A model generated the notes under the pieces. The model was not told where the DNA came from. It saw only the letters and a list, made by a program, of their open reading frames with translations, and made no database searches. A stretch of DNA of 64,000 bases from Amorphoplanes friuliensis DSM 7358 (GTDB taxonomy: Bacteria; Actinomycetota; Actinomycetes; Mycobacteriales; Micromonosporaceae). Position numbers and translations under genes: made by a program. Positions 1 through 7,181 of the stretch are shown here, one piece after another (within the stretch, counting starts at the first letter, position 1; every line of letters starts with the position of its first letter). Where the stretch lies: positions 7,780,001 to 7,844,000 of the forward strand of contig NC_022657.1 of assembly GCF_000494755.1 (NCBI RefSeq), given 5' to 3'.

Positions 1-157
1 CCTCCGGGCGCACTGTGCGGGACGACCTGAGCTGTCGCGTCGGGGCCCTCCGGGAGGGAGCCGCCACCGCGCCGAGCTGGGTGGAAGTCGTCTGTCACGA
101 CGCAGCAGATTACCAGTTCGGCGCCATCGGCGAGGTCCCGCGAAGATCCATCGACGA

Positions 158-195
158 CAATGGACCCGCAGCCTGGCGGGGCCGCGGGTCCATTG
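158..195. terminator. Hairpin with 12-bp perfect arms
   Basis: Arms at 158-169 and 184-195 are exact reverse complements and the loop is 14 nt. The hairpin lies about 100 bp beyond the stop of the leftward surface-protein gene and could end its transcript. There is no strong T tract on the minus side, while the plus side reads into a T-containing stretch, so it may serve a gene outside the window. Confidence 0.45.
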
Positions 196-295
196 CCTTA
201 CTTCAGTTGCCCGGATCGACCGAGGTCGCGTCGAACGGTGTTACCAGGCCGTCGTGTGTGCCGGCCGGTCAGAACCTTATGCGGTCCGGACCCGA

Positions 296-1105
296 TCAGG
301 CGTCAGCACCCTCGGGACGACGACGCCGCGTGATCAGCACCAGCCCGACACCACCGGCGGCGATCGCCGCACCGACGCCGGCCAGGCCGACGACGTTGAA
401 GCCGGTCACGGGCAGGCCGCCACCGTTGTCGGAACCACCGGTGCCGCCGGCGTCGTTGGAGTCGCCGTTGTTGCCCCCGTTGCCGGAGCCACCATCGTCG
501 TCACCGTTGCCGCCACCGTTGTTGTCGCCACCGTCATCGGTGCCGTTGCCGCCACCGGTGCCGGAGTCCGGCGGGGTGGTCGGGTCGCCGGGACCGTTGT
601 CGCCGTCACCAGGCTCTTCGCCACCCGGGTCCTCGCCACCCGGGTCCTCGCCACCCGGGTCCTCGCCACCCGGGTCCTCGCCACCCGGGTCCTCGCCACC
701 GGGATCTTCACCACCCGGGTCCTCGCCGCCCGGGTCTTCGCCACCGGGATCTTCACCACCCGGGTCTTCACCGCCCGGGTCCTCGCCACCCGGGTCCTCG
801 CCACCCGGGTCTTCGCCACCCGGATCGGTGGGCTCTTCGCCGCCGCCCTCACCGGGCGGGTTGTCCGGGTCGCCCGGCGGGTCTTCCGGATCGCCGGGCG
901 GGTCCTGCTCGACCTTGGTGGTCACGCCACCCTCGGTCCCGGCCGGCTCCGCAAGAACGACAACACCGCGCGTGGAAATCTCCACAGTCGAAGCACTGGC
1001 AGCCGAAGCACCCGCAAGCGCGGCCACACCCACAGCGCCGATGATGACGCTCAGCCGAGCCATCGCACGCACGCCACGATGGCGCGCGAGATGTTTGGTC
1101 TTCAT
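296..1105 (-). CDS. LPXTG cell-wall-anchored surface protein with GGEDP repeats
   Basis: This 269-residue protein has an N-terminal signal peptide (about residues 1-39, ending at an ASAAS-like site). A short linker is followed by about 14 tandem GGEDP pentapeptides (about residues 94-163) and a Gly/Asn/Asp-rich linker. The C-terminus is a sorting signal: LPVTG at about 231-235, a hydrophobic segment, and an RRRR tail. That layout is typical of proteins linked to peptidoglycan by sortase and exposed on the surface. The start is supported by GGGGAGG directly upstream of ATG 1105. The acidic, Gly/Pro-rich repeat probably forms an extended stalk. No ligand-binding or enzymatic domain is recognisable. 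The window also encodes a sortase at 22293-23021, but nothing here shows that it acts on this protein. Confidence 0.85.
   Translation of the reverse strand: MKTKHLARHRGVRAMARLSVIIGAVGVAALAGASAASASTVEISTRGVVVLAEPAGTEGGVTTKVEQDPPGDPEDPPGDPDNPPGEGGGEEPTDPGGEDPGGEDPGGEDPGGEDPGGEDPGGEDPGGEDPGGEDPGGEDPGGEDPGGEDPGGEDPGGEDPGGEEPGDGDNGPGDPTTPPDSGTGGGNGTDDGGDNNGGGNGDDDGGSGNGGNNGDSNDAGGTGGSDNGGGLPVTGFNVVGLAGVGAAIAAGGVGLVLITRRRRPEGADA
617..826 (-). repeat. 15-bp minisatellite, about 14 copies, coding for GGEDP
   Basis: A 15-bp unit is repeated head to tail. Variation is mostly synonymous (CTC/CTT/TTC and CCC/CCG changes), so the peptide is kept while the DNA has drifted. Because the unit is a multiple of three, slippage would change stalk length without shifting the frame. 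Confidence 0.9.
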
Positions 1106-1585
1106 TTTCCTCCCCGTCTGTCAACAGTCGAAGGATCGCTCCATCTTCAGTGGACAGAGATCCCCGCAGTCCGATGAGCAACTTACCCGATGGAACGCCA
1201 CCGTTCTATCCACCATTGACAATATGGTTGAAGTCGGACACCGAGCTTGTAGGGGTGCATGTCGCAGGGTGCGCGGCTGCTCGACGCGAAGGCTCCGACA
1301 AGGTGATCAAGGCCTTCAGAGACGTCACGATTAAGCCACGAATAGCCAATCGGATTGCCTATCGCGGGAGTGTCGAAATCGGTTGCGTCAGGCCGCTGGG
1401 GATGCGGCTTCGCGTTATCGGAATGACCGTCAGATGGGGCTTCAGTGAACCGCAATCGAGCGCCGCGGCTCGGCGAGCGCCCAAGGGAATGGGCTGAGTC
1501 CGCCCGGGTGGTGTATCCCGATCGGATACGGCGATTCTGCGCGGACGCAGTTGAGGGCGACCTCGCGGGTACCGCAGGCAGGATC
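1106..1585. other. Gene-free stretch upstream of the surface-protein gene
   Basis: I find no convincing gene here. The part from about 1200 to 1450 is visibly less GC-rich than its surroundings, as expected for a promoter or old horizontally acquired DNA. It contains a TTGACA hexamer at 1216-1221 on the plus strand, without a clear matching -10. Confidence 0.5.
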
Positions 1586-1875
1586 AGTGGAGCCGCCTGC
1601 CCGAGCGAGCGGGGCGGGCGAGCACGGCGGGCAGGCGAGCGGGCGAGCGAGTGAGCGGGACGGGCGAGCACGCGGGCAGGCGGGCGAGCAGGGCGGGCGT
1701 GCAGGGCGGGCGAGCACGCGGGCGGGCAAGTAAGCGAGTAAGCGAGTGAGCGGGGCGGGCGAGCACGCGGGCGGGCGGGCGAGCGGGCGAGTAAGCGAGT
1801 GAGCGGGGCGAGCGAGCGGGCAGGCGGGCGAGCAGGGCGGGCAAGCACGCGGGGCGGGAGCGGGGCGGGGCGGGC
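1586..1875. repeat. G-rich low-complexity tract of degenerate GCGGGCGAGC-like units
   Basis: The plus strand is almost free of T and is built from degenerate repeats of GAGC, GCGGGC and GTAAGCGAGTGAGC units. A block containing AAGCGAGTGAGCGGGGCG recurs. Runs of three or four Gs are dense, for example five G-runs within 1851-1874, so the plus strand could form G-quadruplexes. Translation in any frame gives only Arg/Ala/Gly or Pro/Ala/Arg low complexity. Confidence 0.8.
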
Positions 1876-1898
1876 GAGCGCCGAATCACACGACCTCA

Positions 1899-2075
1899 AT
1901 GCGCCGCGCTCAACCCGGCGCACCGACACGGCGGGTGTCAGCTTCGGCCCTGGATTTGGCCTTCCGCCTACTCGACCACGCCTGCTCAGCCGCGCCTACG
2001 GACCACGGATGCCGGCTCGGCCGCCGCACCCCCGAGGCCATCGCCGCCCTGACCGCGCTGATGACCCGCGCGTGA
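1899..2075 (+). CDS. Possible small protein or gene remnant, 58 aa
   Basis: An ATG at 1899 opens a 58-codon frame ending TGA 2073-2075, with an alternative GTG at 1935. The second half has normal high-GC codon use and a plausible helical protein sequence (SALDLAFRLLDHA, then EAIAALTALMTRA). There is no clear ribosome-binding site, and the first codons lie at the edge of the low-complexity tract. It may be a real small gene or the 3' remnant of a larger one interrupted by the tract. Function unknown. Confidence 0.3.
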   Translation: MRRAQPGAPTRRVSASALDLAFRLLDHACSAAPTDHGCRLGRRTPEAIAALTALMTRA

Positions 2076-2128
2076 GGCAGGCGCTGCCGCGGGTAGAGCT
2101 TGCGCAGCGCGGGGTATCGGCGGGCTGG

Positions 2129-3709
2129 TCAGGAGAGTGAGTCGGTCGCTTCGTCCGCCATGGCGTCGGGGTCGATCTGGTCGGCGAACTCCGCCGCTTC
2201 CTCGTCGCGGGCAGCCAGAGCGTCCTTCACTGCCCGGATTGCCACGCCGGCCGGATAACCCTTGCGGGCGAGCATGCCGACCAGGCGTCGGAACACCTGG
2301 TCGGGGGTGCCGCGCGCCGAACGCAGTTTGCGGTCGACCATGGCCCGGGCCGCTGTGGCCTCGGCGTCGTCGTCGAGGGTCTCCAGGGCCTCGGAGGCAA
2401 TCTCGGAGTCGACGCCGTGCTGCCGAAGCTCGTTGGCAAGTGCCCGGCGGGCCAGACCGCGGCCCTGGTGCCGAGTGGACACCCACATGCGGGCGAAGGC
2501 TGCGTCGTCGATGATGCCGACCTCGTCGTACCGGTCGAGAACCTCGGCGATCACTTCCTCGGAGATCTCCTTGCGGGCGAGCGCCTTCGCCAGCTCCGCA
2601 CGGGTGCGGGGCCGGACGGCCAGCTGCCGGAGGCAGATCTCACGGGCGATCTCGGATTCGGTACGCGGCGGCTCGGGCGGGCGATCCGCCGCCCGACCAC
2701 GACGGCCTTTGCCTCTCCCCCGCGTGTCACCGCCCTGCGCGGCATCATCTGCAGCACGTCCGAAAGGGCTTTCGCCAGGTGAACGGCCTTCGAGCGAAGC
2801 AGCACTGAGGGGATAACGCCCGGAGGGACTTTCACCGGGTAGACGGCCCTCAAGCGAAGCAGCGCTGAGCGGATAACGCCCAGAAGAGCTTTCACCAGGT
2901 AGGCGACCCTCAAGCGAAGCGGCACTGAGCGGATAACGCCCAGAAGAGCTTTCACCAGGTGGAAGGCCCTCGAGCGAGGCAGCACTGAGTGGGTAGCGGC
3001 CCGATGGATTCTCGCCGAACGGATAGCCGTCACGGGTCGTGGCATCACGATCTGAGTGGTCGGGGCCGGCGAACACGCCGTCGTCTTGTGCGCTTTCACT
3101 CGCTGGACCGTCGTCAAAGAACTCGTCGCCGCGGCTTGCGGACCGGCGTCCACCTCGTCGGCCTTTGCCAGAGGTGCTGCGACCGCCGCCGGAACTGCCG
3201 CTCGAACCGAAAGCGGGGCCGAAAGCGCTGCTGCCGCCGCGACGCGAGCGTGAGCCACCGCCCTCCGAATCGGAGCGGCTCCCGCTGCTACCAAAAGCAC
3301 TGCTCGAACCCGACCGGCTGCCACTGCTACCAAAAGCACCGCTCGAGCCCGACCGGCTGCCGCTGCTCCCGAAAGAGCCGGAGCGACTTCCGCTGGCACC
3401 GAAAGCGGCGCCGCCCGAACGGGAGCGACTGCCGCTGCTGCCGAAAGCGCCGCCACCGGCCGAGCCTGATCCGCTGCCACTTTCGCCGAAGGTGCCGCCG
3501 CGCACAGGTGAGTCGTCGTCGGCCGGGTCGGAGTAAGAGTCGGGGTCGGGGTCGGGGTCGGTGGGCGAGCTCCGGCTTCGGCGACCCGTTACGTTGCCGC
3601 GTTCCGGGTTGCCGGGCCGGAGCTCACCGTCCGGGGAACTTTCGTCATCGGGACGGGGTGGGATTGCGTCCCAGCCCCTGCCCGCGCGGGCGCCACGTCG
3701 GCCGGCCAT
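2129..3709 (-). CDS. recX: RecX regulatory protein with about 350-residue N-terminal extension
   Basis: Residues about 350-515 form a recognisable RecX three-helix-repeat domain, starting near ESEIAREICLRQLAVRPRTR and containing DDAAFARMWV. RecX binds RecA filaments and restrains recombinase activity. The usual protein is about 150-200 residues; this frame is 526. Residues 1-349 contain an acidic DPDPDPD segment, a Ser/Gly/Arg-rich region of SSGSRSGS units (about 74-190), and four exact-length 20-residue repeats of SGRYPLSAASLEGRLPGESS (236-315). There is then a basic GRGKGRRGR stretch. I see no Met or GTG start between residue 212 (GTG) and residue 350, so at least about 140 extra residues, including the four repeats, should be translated. 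It lies downstream of recA in the same direction with a 155-bp gap containing a hairpin. Confidence 0.85.
   Translation of the reverse strand: MAGRRGARAGRGWDAIPPRPDDESSPDGELRPGNPERGNVTGRRSRSSPTDPDPDPDSYSDPADDDSPVRGGTFGESGSGSGSAGGGAFGSSGSRSRSGGAAFGASGSRSGSFGSSGSRSGSSGAFGSSGSRSGSSSAFGSSGSRSDSEGGGSRSRRGGSSAFGPAFGSSGSSGGGRSTSGKGRRGGRRSASRGDEFFDDGPASESAQDDGVFAGPDHSDRDATTRDGYPFGENPSGRYPLSAASLEGLPPGESSSGRYPLSAASLEGRLPGESSSGRYPLSAASLEGRLPGESPSGRYPLSAASLEGRSPGESPFGRAADDAAQGGDTRGRGKGRRGRAADRPPEPPRTESEIAREICLRQLAVRPRTRAELAKALARKEISEEVIAEVLDRYDEVGIIDDAAFARMWVSTRHQGRGLARRALANELRQHGVDSEIASEALETLDDDAEATAARAMVDRKLRSARGTPDQVFRRLVGMLARKGYPAGVAIRAVKDALAARDEEAAEFADQIDPDAMADEATDSLS
2765..3004 (-). repeat. 60-bp tandem repeat, four copies, inside recX
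   Basis: Four adjacent 60-bp units encode four 20-residue repeats (RecX residues 236-315). Units differ at a few positions, mostly in the last codons. The copy number could vary in frame. Confidence 0.9.
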
Positions 3710-3803
3710 CGGGCTCAGCCCTTCGCCGGAATGCGCGCAGGACCGCCCGCCAGTGCGGCGAACCGCACCGACGGACAGCTGTGCGGGTGGACAGGTGTGG
3801 AGT

Positions 3804-3827
3804 CACCCGGCCCGTGAAGGCCGGGTG
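3804..3827 (-). terminator. recA-recX intergenic hairpin (likely partial terminator)
   Basis: CACCCGGCC and GGCCGGGTG form a perfect 9-bp stem with a 6-nt loop between the recA stop (3865) and the recX start (3709). There is no strong T tract. In other bacteria a leaky terminator here keeps RecX far below RecA. That role is inferred. Confidence 0.55.
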
Positions 3828-3864
3828 CACCAGCGGATCGCCTCGTCGTCGGAGGTCGCATCGA

Positions 3865-4911
3865 TCAGAAGTCGACCGGGGGCAGCTCCGGGCCGCCGGC
3901 GGCGTCGCCGGTGGTCTGGCCCACGCCGAGCTTCTCCAGGATCTTCTTCTCGATCTCGGCCGCGACGTCCGGGTTTTCCTTGAGGAACTCGCGGGCCTTT
4001 TCCTTGCCCTGGCCCAGCTGGTCACCGTCGTACGTGTACCAGGCGCCGGACTTGCGGACGATGCTCTGCTCGACGCCGACATCGATCAGCGAGCCCTCGC
4101 GAGAGATGCCCTTGCCGTACATGATGTCGAACTCGGCCTGCTTGAACGGCGCCGCGACCTTGTTCTTGACGACCTTGACGCGGGTGCGGTTACCGACGAC
4201 GTCGGTGCCGTCCTTCAGGCTTTCGATGCGGCGCACGTCGAGACGCACCGACGAGTAGAACTTCAGCGCTCGGCCACCGGTCGTCGTCTCGGGCGAGCCG
4301 AACATGACGCCGATCTTCTCGCGGAGCTGGTTGATGAAGATGGCGGTCGTGCCGGAGTTGTTCAGGATGCCGGTGATCTTTCGCAGGGCCTGGCTCATGA
4401 GCCGGGCCTGCAGACCCACGTGGCTGTCGCCCATCTCGCCCTCGATCTCGGCACGCGGCACGAGCGCGGCCACCGAGTCGATGACGATGATGTCGAGCGC
4501 GCCGGAGCGGATCAGCATGTCCGCGATCTCGAGCGCCTGCTCACCGGTGTCCGGCTGGGACACCAGCAGGGCGTCGGTGTCGACACCGAGAGCCTGGGCG
4601 TAGTCGGGGTCGAGCGCGTGCTCCGCGTCGATGAAGGCGGCGATGCCGCCGTTGCGCTGGGCGTTGGCCACCGCGTGCAGGGCCACCGTCGTCTTACCGC
4701 TGGACTCCGGTCCGTAGACCTCGATGACGCGGCCGCGCGGCAGACCGCCGACGCCGAGCGCGATGTCGAGGGCAATGGACCCGGTGGGGATGACGGCCAT
4801 CTGCGTGACGGGCCGTTCCCCGAGGCGCATCACCGAGCCCTTGCCGAACTGCTTGTCGATCTGCGCGAGAGCAAGGTCCAGCGCCTTGTCCCGATCAGGT
4901 CCTGCCACCAT
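3865..4911 (-). CDS. recA: Recombinase RecA
   Basis: RecA polymerises on single-stranded DNA, carries out homologous strand exchange and triggers LexA self-cleavage. With ATG 4911 as start the protein is 348 residues, the family's usual length, and begins MVAGPDRDKALDLALAQIDK. Walker A GPESSGKT is at 67-74. The downstream signatures ALKFYSSVRLDVRR and NQLREKIGVMFG are intact. No intein or frameshift is visible. A longer in-frame start exists near 4968 (MNRNSS), but AGGGGTGG lies just upstream of 4911 and the extra residues are not family-like. Two LexA-like boxes lie 150-190 bp upstream. The gene follows a DUF3046 gene and precedes recX, the usual actinobacterial order. Confidence 0.97.
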   Translation of the reverse strand: MVAGPDRDKALDLALAQIDKQFGKGSVMRLGERPVTQMAVIPTGSIALDIALGVGGLPRGRVIEVYGPESSGKTTVALHAVANAQRNGGIAAFIDAEHALDPDYAQALGVDTDALLVSQPDTGEQALEIADMLIRSGALDIIVIDSVAALVPRAEIEGEMGDSHVGLQARLMSQALRKITGILNNSGTTAIFINQLREKIGVMFGSPETTTGGRALKFYSSVRLDVRRIESLKDGTDVVGNRTRVKVVKNKVAAPFKQAEFDIMYGKGISREGSLIDVGVEQSIVRKSGAWYTYDGDQLGQGKEKAREFLKENPDVAAEIEKKILEKLGVGQTTGDAAGGPELPPVDF

Positions 4912-5059
4912 GTCCGCCACCCCTGCACTCGACTTACCAGGCGTCTTCGCCGAAGAGTTTCTGTTCATCACCACGCGGGTCACGCTAGACGTTGGGTCTG
5001 ACAGAAAACGGCCGCCCGGCCGTGAGCTGTGGATGACCACGCCGCTGAGGACAATAGCC

Positions 5060-5071
5060 GAACACTTGTAC
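5060..5071 (-). promoter_or_regulatory. Candidate LexA (SOS) box 1 upstream of recA
   Basis: The plus strand reads GAAC-ACTT-GTAC, one mismatch from the GAAC-N4-GTTC core recognised by Gram-positive LexA. It lies about 150 bp upstream of the chosen recA start, in the DUF3046-recA gap. Confidence 0.5.
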
Positions 5072-5091
5072 TACAGACGAGTGACACGCCA

Positions 5092-5103
5092 GAACAAACG
5101 TAC
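5092..5103 (-). promoter_or_regulatory. Candidate LexA (SOS) box 2 upstream of recA
   Basis: GAAC-AAAC-GTAC has the same core with the same single mismatch as box 1. It is centred 32 bp away, about three helical turns, so two LexA dimers could sit on the same face. Two near-identical sites in one gap are unlikely by chance. Confidence 0.5.
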
Positions 5104-5113
5104 TAAAGAGGGG

Positions 5114-5314
5114 TCACTGCAGGCGGGAAGGCACCCGATCGGGGTACGCGGCCACCACTGCTCGCCAGATAGTCACCGTGTCCACACCCTGAGCGATGGA
5201 TTCTTCAATGGTGCGTCCCTGGAGCGCCGAAAAACTCTGATCGGTAGCGAGGCTTCTCGCGTACGCGGGGCCGAACGCCTGCTCGAGGCGCCCCCAGAAG
5301 TCTGTCAACCGCAC
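5114..5314 (-). CDS. DUF3046 family small protein
   Basis: A 66-residue protein starting at GTG 5314 (VRLTDFWGRLEQAFGPAYARSLATDQ). It matches DUF3046, a small actinobacterial family of unknown function that is usually found next to recA. The RLTDFW start, FGPAYARS and the IWRAVVAAY C-terminal part fit the family. An ATG 24 bp upstream (5338) is possible, but the added residues are not typical of the family. It lies 202 bp upstream of recA in the same direction. No catalytic residues are evident. Confidence 0.85.
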   Translation of the reverse strand: MRLTDFWGRLEQAFGPAYARSLATDQSFSALQGRTIEESIAQGVDTVTIWRAVVAAYPDRVPSRLQ

Positions 5315-5387
5315 GGAAAAAGCGTACCCGCGGTCCAAGGGCGGCCCCGGATGCGCTCCACCCTGAGACGCACATCACTATTTGTGA

Positions 5388-6089
5388 ATGACAGTCGATG
5401 TTCTCGACCAGCCGACTTGGGCGTCACTGACGGGTCCGCACGCCCGATTCGCGCGAATTATCGGGCAGGCCGGCAGGTACGACCCGGAGGTCGCACCTTT
5501 CTTCGCTCTGGCCGATCCTGGCGATCCGCGCTCCTGGGAGGACCTGGCTGAGCTCGCCGGTCCCGGCACGGAGATGTCGATCTCCGCCCGACCGCCCGAG
5601 GATGCCGGCTGGGAGATCCGCGGGACCAGTACCGCGTTCCAGCTCATCGATGGCAAGGTGCCGGCAGCACTCGACTCCGAAGCCATTGTCCTGACGGTCG
5701 CCGACGTTCCGGACATGATCGATCTGGTGAGCCGGACCGAGCCGGGGCCGTTCCGCCCCCGCACCATCGAGCTGGGCACCTATCTGGGCATCCGGCAGCA
5801 CGGACGGCTTGTCGCCATGGCGGGCGAACGACTGCATCCGCCCGGCTGGACGGAGATCAGCGCGGTGTGCACCGATCCCGCCCATCGCGGCCGGGGGTAT
5901 GCCGCCCGCTTGGTCAGGGCCCTGGCGGCGGCGATCTACGACCGTGGCGAGCGGCCGTTCCTGCACACCATGGCCACCAACACACCGGCGAACAGGCTTT
6001 TCACCTCGCTCGGTTTTGTCCGGCGCAAGGAGAACACCACTGTGTCGTTGCGCGTACCGGTCAAGAAAGAGCGGCTGCCGCGATCTTGA
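5388..6089 (+). CDS. GNAT-family N-acetyltransferase (FR47-like)
   Basis: The 233-residue protein has an N-terminal region of about 120 residues followed by a GNAT core. The acetyl-CoA binding stretch is AVCTDPAHRGRGYAARLVRALAAAI (Q/RxxGxG/A-type loop RGRGYA), and ANRLFTSLGFVRR forms the final strand-helix unit. It probably transfers an acetyl group from acetyl-CoA to an amine; the substrate is unknown. It is divergent from DUF3046, and its last 29 bases overlap the convergent udgX. Confidence 0.85.
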   Translation: MTVDVLDQPTWASLTGPHARFARIIGQAGRYDPEVAPFFALADPGDPRSWEDLAELAGPGTEMSISARPPEDAGWEIRGTSTAFQLIDGKVPAALDSEAIVLTVADVPDMIDLVSRTEPGPFRPRTIELGTYLGIRQHGRLVAMAGERLHPPGWTEISAVCTDPAHRGRGYAARLVRALAAAIYDRGERPFLHTMATNTPANRLFTSLGFVRRKENTTVSLRVPVKKERLPRS

Positions 6090-6723
6090 GATCGTCGACC
6101 AGGCCCTGGTAGGCGGTGTCCCGGTCGTCGGCCCGCAGGACCGCCGATGGGTGGATCGTGGCCAGCGCCTTGGACTCGGCCACGGGGAAGTCCTGCGGTC
6201 GCTGCGCCGAGGCAGGCCAGGGCAGCAGCTCGCCTCGGGACTTCGTCACCCGGAACGACGGTCCGAAGAGGGCCTTCGCCGCCGTCGCGCCGAGCGCCAC
6301 GACCAGATCCGGCTTGAGCAGGGAAAATTCGGCGACCAGCCAGGGCCGGCACGCGGTGATGTGCGCGGGACCGGGAGTCTGGTGGATGCGCCGCTTGCCG
6401 CGGAGCTCAAAACGGAAGTGCTTGACGGTGTTGGTCAGGTAGATCGTCGACGGGTCGATGCCGGCGTCGCCGACCGCGTCGCGCAGCAGCCGGCCGGCCG
6501 GTCCGACGAACGGCAGTCCCTGCTGATCCTCGATGTCGCCGGGCTGCTCGCCGACAAAAACGAGGCGGGCGTGGGCAGCACCGCGGCCGAAGACCACCTG
6601 GGTCGCGTCCTCGTAGAGCTCGCAGCCGCGGCATCCGGGCGCCGCGGATTTCAGCTCGTCGAGGGTGTGCGTATCGGCGGGGACGAACTCCTGAGCCCCC
6701 GGCGGGGCTTGTGTTGTTGCCAT
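6061..6723 (-). CDS. udgX: UdgX-type uracil-DNA glycosylase
   Basis: This 220-residue protein belongs to the iron-sulfur uracil-DNA glycosylases related to family 4. It has CxxC (31, 34), motif A GEQPGDIED (58-66), the NTVKHFRFE strand and a C-terminal TIHPSAVLR motif. The insertion GKRRIHQTPG (109-118) is the hallmark KRRIH of UdgX, in which the histidine forms a covalent bond with the abasic sugar and leaves the enzyme attached to DNA. A third cysteine (125) is visible; a fourth cluster ligand is not obvious by eye. The start at ATG 6723 (MATTQAPPG) has GGGGGTAG upstream. It is divergent from nrdAB, which is notable because both affect uracil/dNTP quality. Confidence 0.88.
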   Translation of the reverse strand: MATTQAPPGAQEFVPADTHTLDELKSAAPGCRGCELYEDATQVVFGRGAAHARLVFVGEQPGDIEDQQGLPFVGPAGRLLRDAVGDAGIDPSTIYLTNTVKHFRFELRGKRRIHQTPGPAHITACRPWLVAEFSLLKPDLVVALGATAAKALFGPSFRVTKSRGELLPWPASAQRPQDFPVAESKALATIHPSAVLRADDRDTAYQGLVDDLKIAAAALS

Positions 6724-6828
6724 GGACACGTTTCTACCCCCATCCGCCCGGTCCACGCGTGAGTCCTCACCTGAACGAGCACGATTCGACACGCCGACAC
6801 GACATGTGGGGTTGCGCGTTTCGAGTCG

Positions 6829-6843
6829 CACCTAGATATGGTG
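6829..6843 (+). promoter_or_regulatory. Palindrome over the likely nrdAB -10, possible NrdR-type site
   Basis: CACC-TAGATAT-GGTG is a short palindrome whose AT-rich centre resembles a -10 element. TTGCGC at 6812-6817 could be the -35. NrdR boxes have ACAC/GTGT arms around an AT core, but this spacing does not match the canonical 16-mer exactly. Confidence 0.3.
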
Positions 6844-6845
6844 TT

Positions 6846-7033
6846 GCTGCAGCTGGTTCGGACGTCCCGACGGGACGTCCGAGGCAAGAGGGAACCCGGT
6901 GGAAAACCGGGACTGCCCCGCAGCGGTGAGTGGGAACGACCGCCGTCAACAGCACTGGGCCCCGGCCTGGGAAGCGACGGCCAGTAGGAGACCGGAGATC
7001 GGTCAGGCCCGCGAGTCCGAAGACCTGCCAGCG
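6846..7033 (+). promoter_or_regulatory. Cobalamin (B12) riboswitch upstream of nrdA
   Basis: The RNA contains the conserved cobalamin aptamer blocks in order: GGGAACCCGGTGGAAAACCGGGACTGCCC (two parts of one hairpin), CCCGCAGCGGTGAGTGGGAA, CTGGGAAGCGACGGCCAGTAGGA, and the final CCCGCGAGTCCGAAGACCTGCC, which is a B12 box. In streptomycetes the class Ia nrdABS operon is shut off by adenosylcobalamin through such a switch when the B12-dependent class II enzyme can work. The same logic is inferred here. The aptamer ends about 150 nt before the nrdA start. Confidence 0.95.
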
Positions 7034-7057
7034 CACCGCACGCTTCCGCGTGCGGTG
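7034..7057 (+). promoter_or_regulatory. Expression-platform hairpin after the riboswitch
   Basis: CACCGCACGC and GCGTGCGGTG form a perfect 10-bp stem with a TTCC loop directly after the aptamer. It has no T tract, so Rho-dependent or structural control is more likely than intrinsic termination. Confidence 0.5.
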
Positions 7058-7181
7058 GTCCGAGGCCGCGTGGGACGGCCGACGCCACTGAGGTGTACGC
7101 GCTCGACATCGGCGTGTCCACCGGCGTCCTCCTGCGCGCCCGGAGACCACTTCGGAACGGGCTCGCGAGGAGAGAGTGTTC

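Noticed and set aside
1150..1497. 115-codon plus-strand frame upstream of the G-rich tract
   Set aside because: No ribosome-binding site, no family resemblance and atypical codon use; the region looks like promoter or non-coding DNA.
2989..5001. 670-codon plus-strand frame over recX/recA
   Set aside because: Antisense to recA; low-complexity Arg-rich translation.
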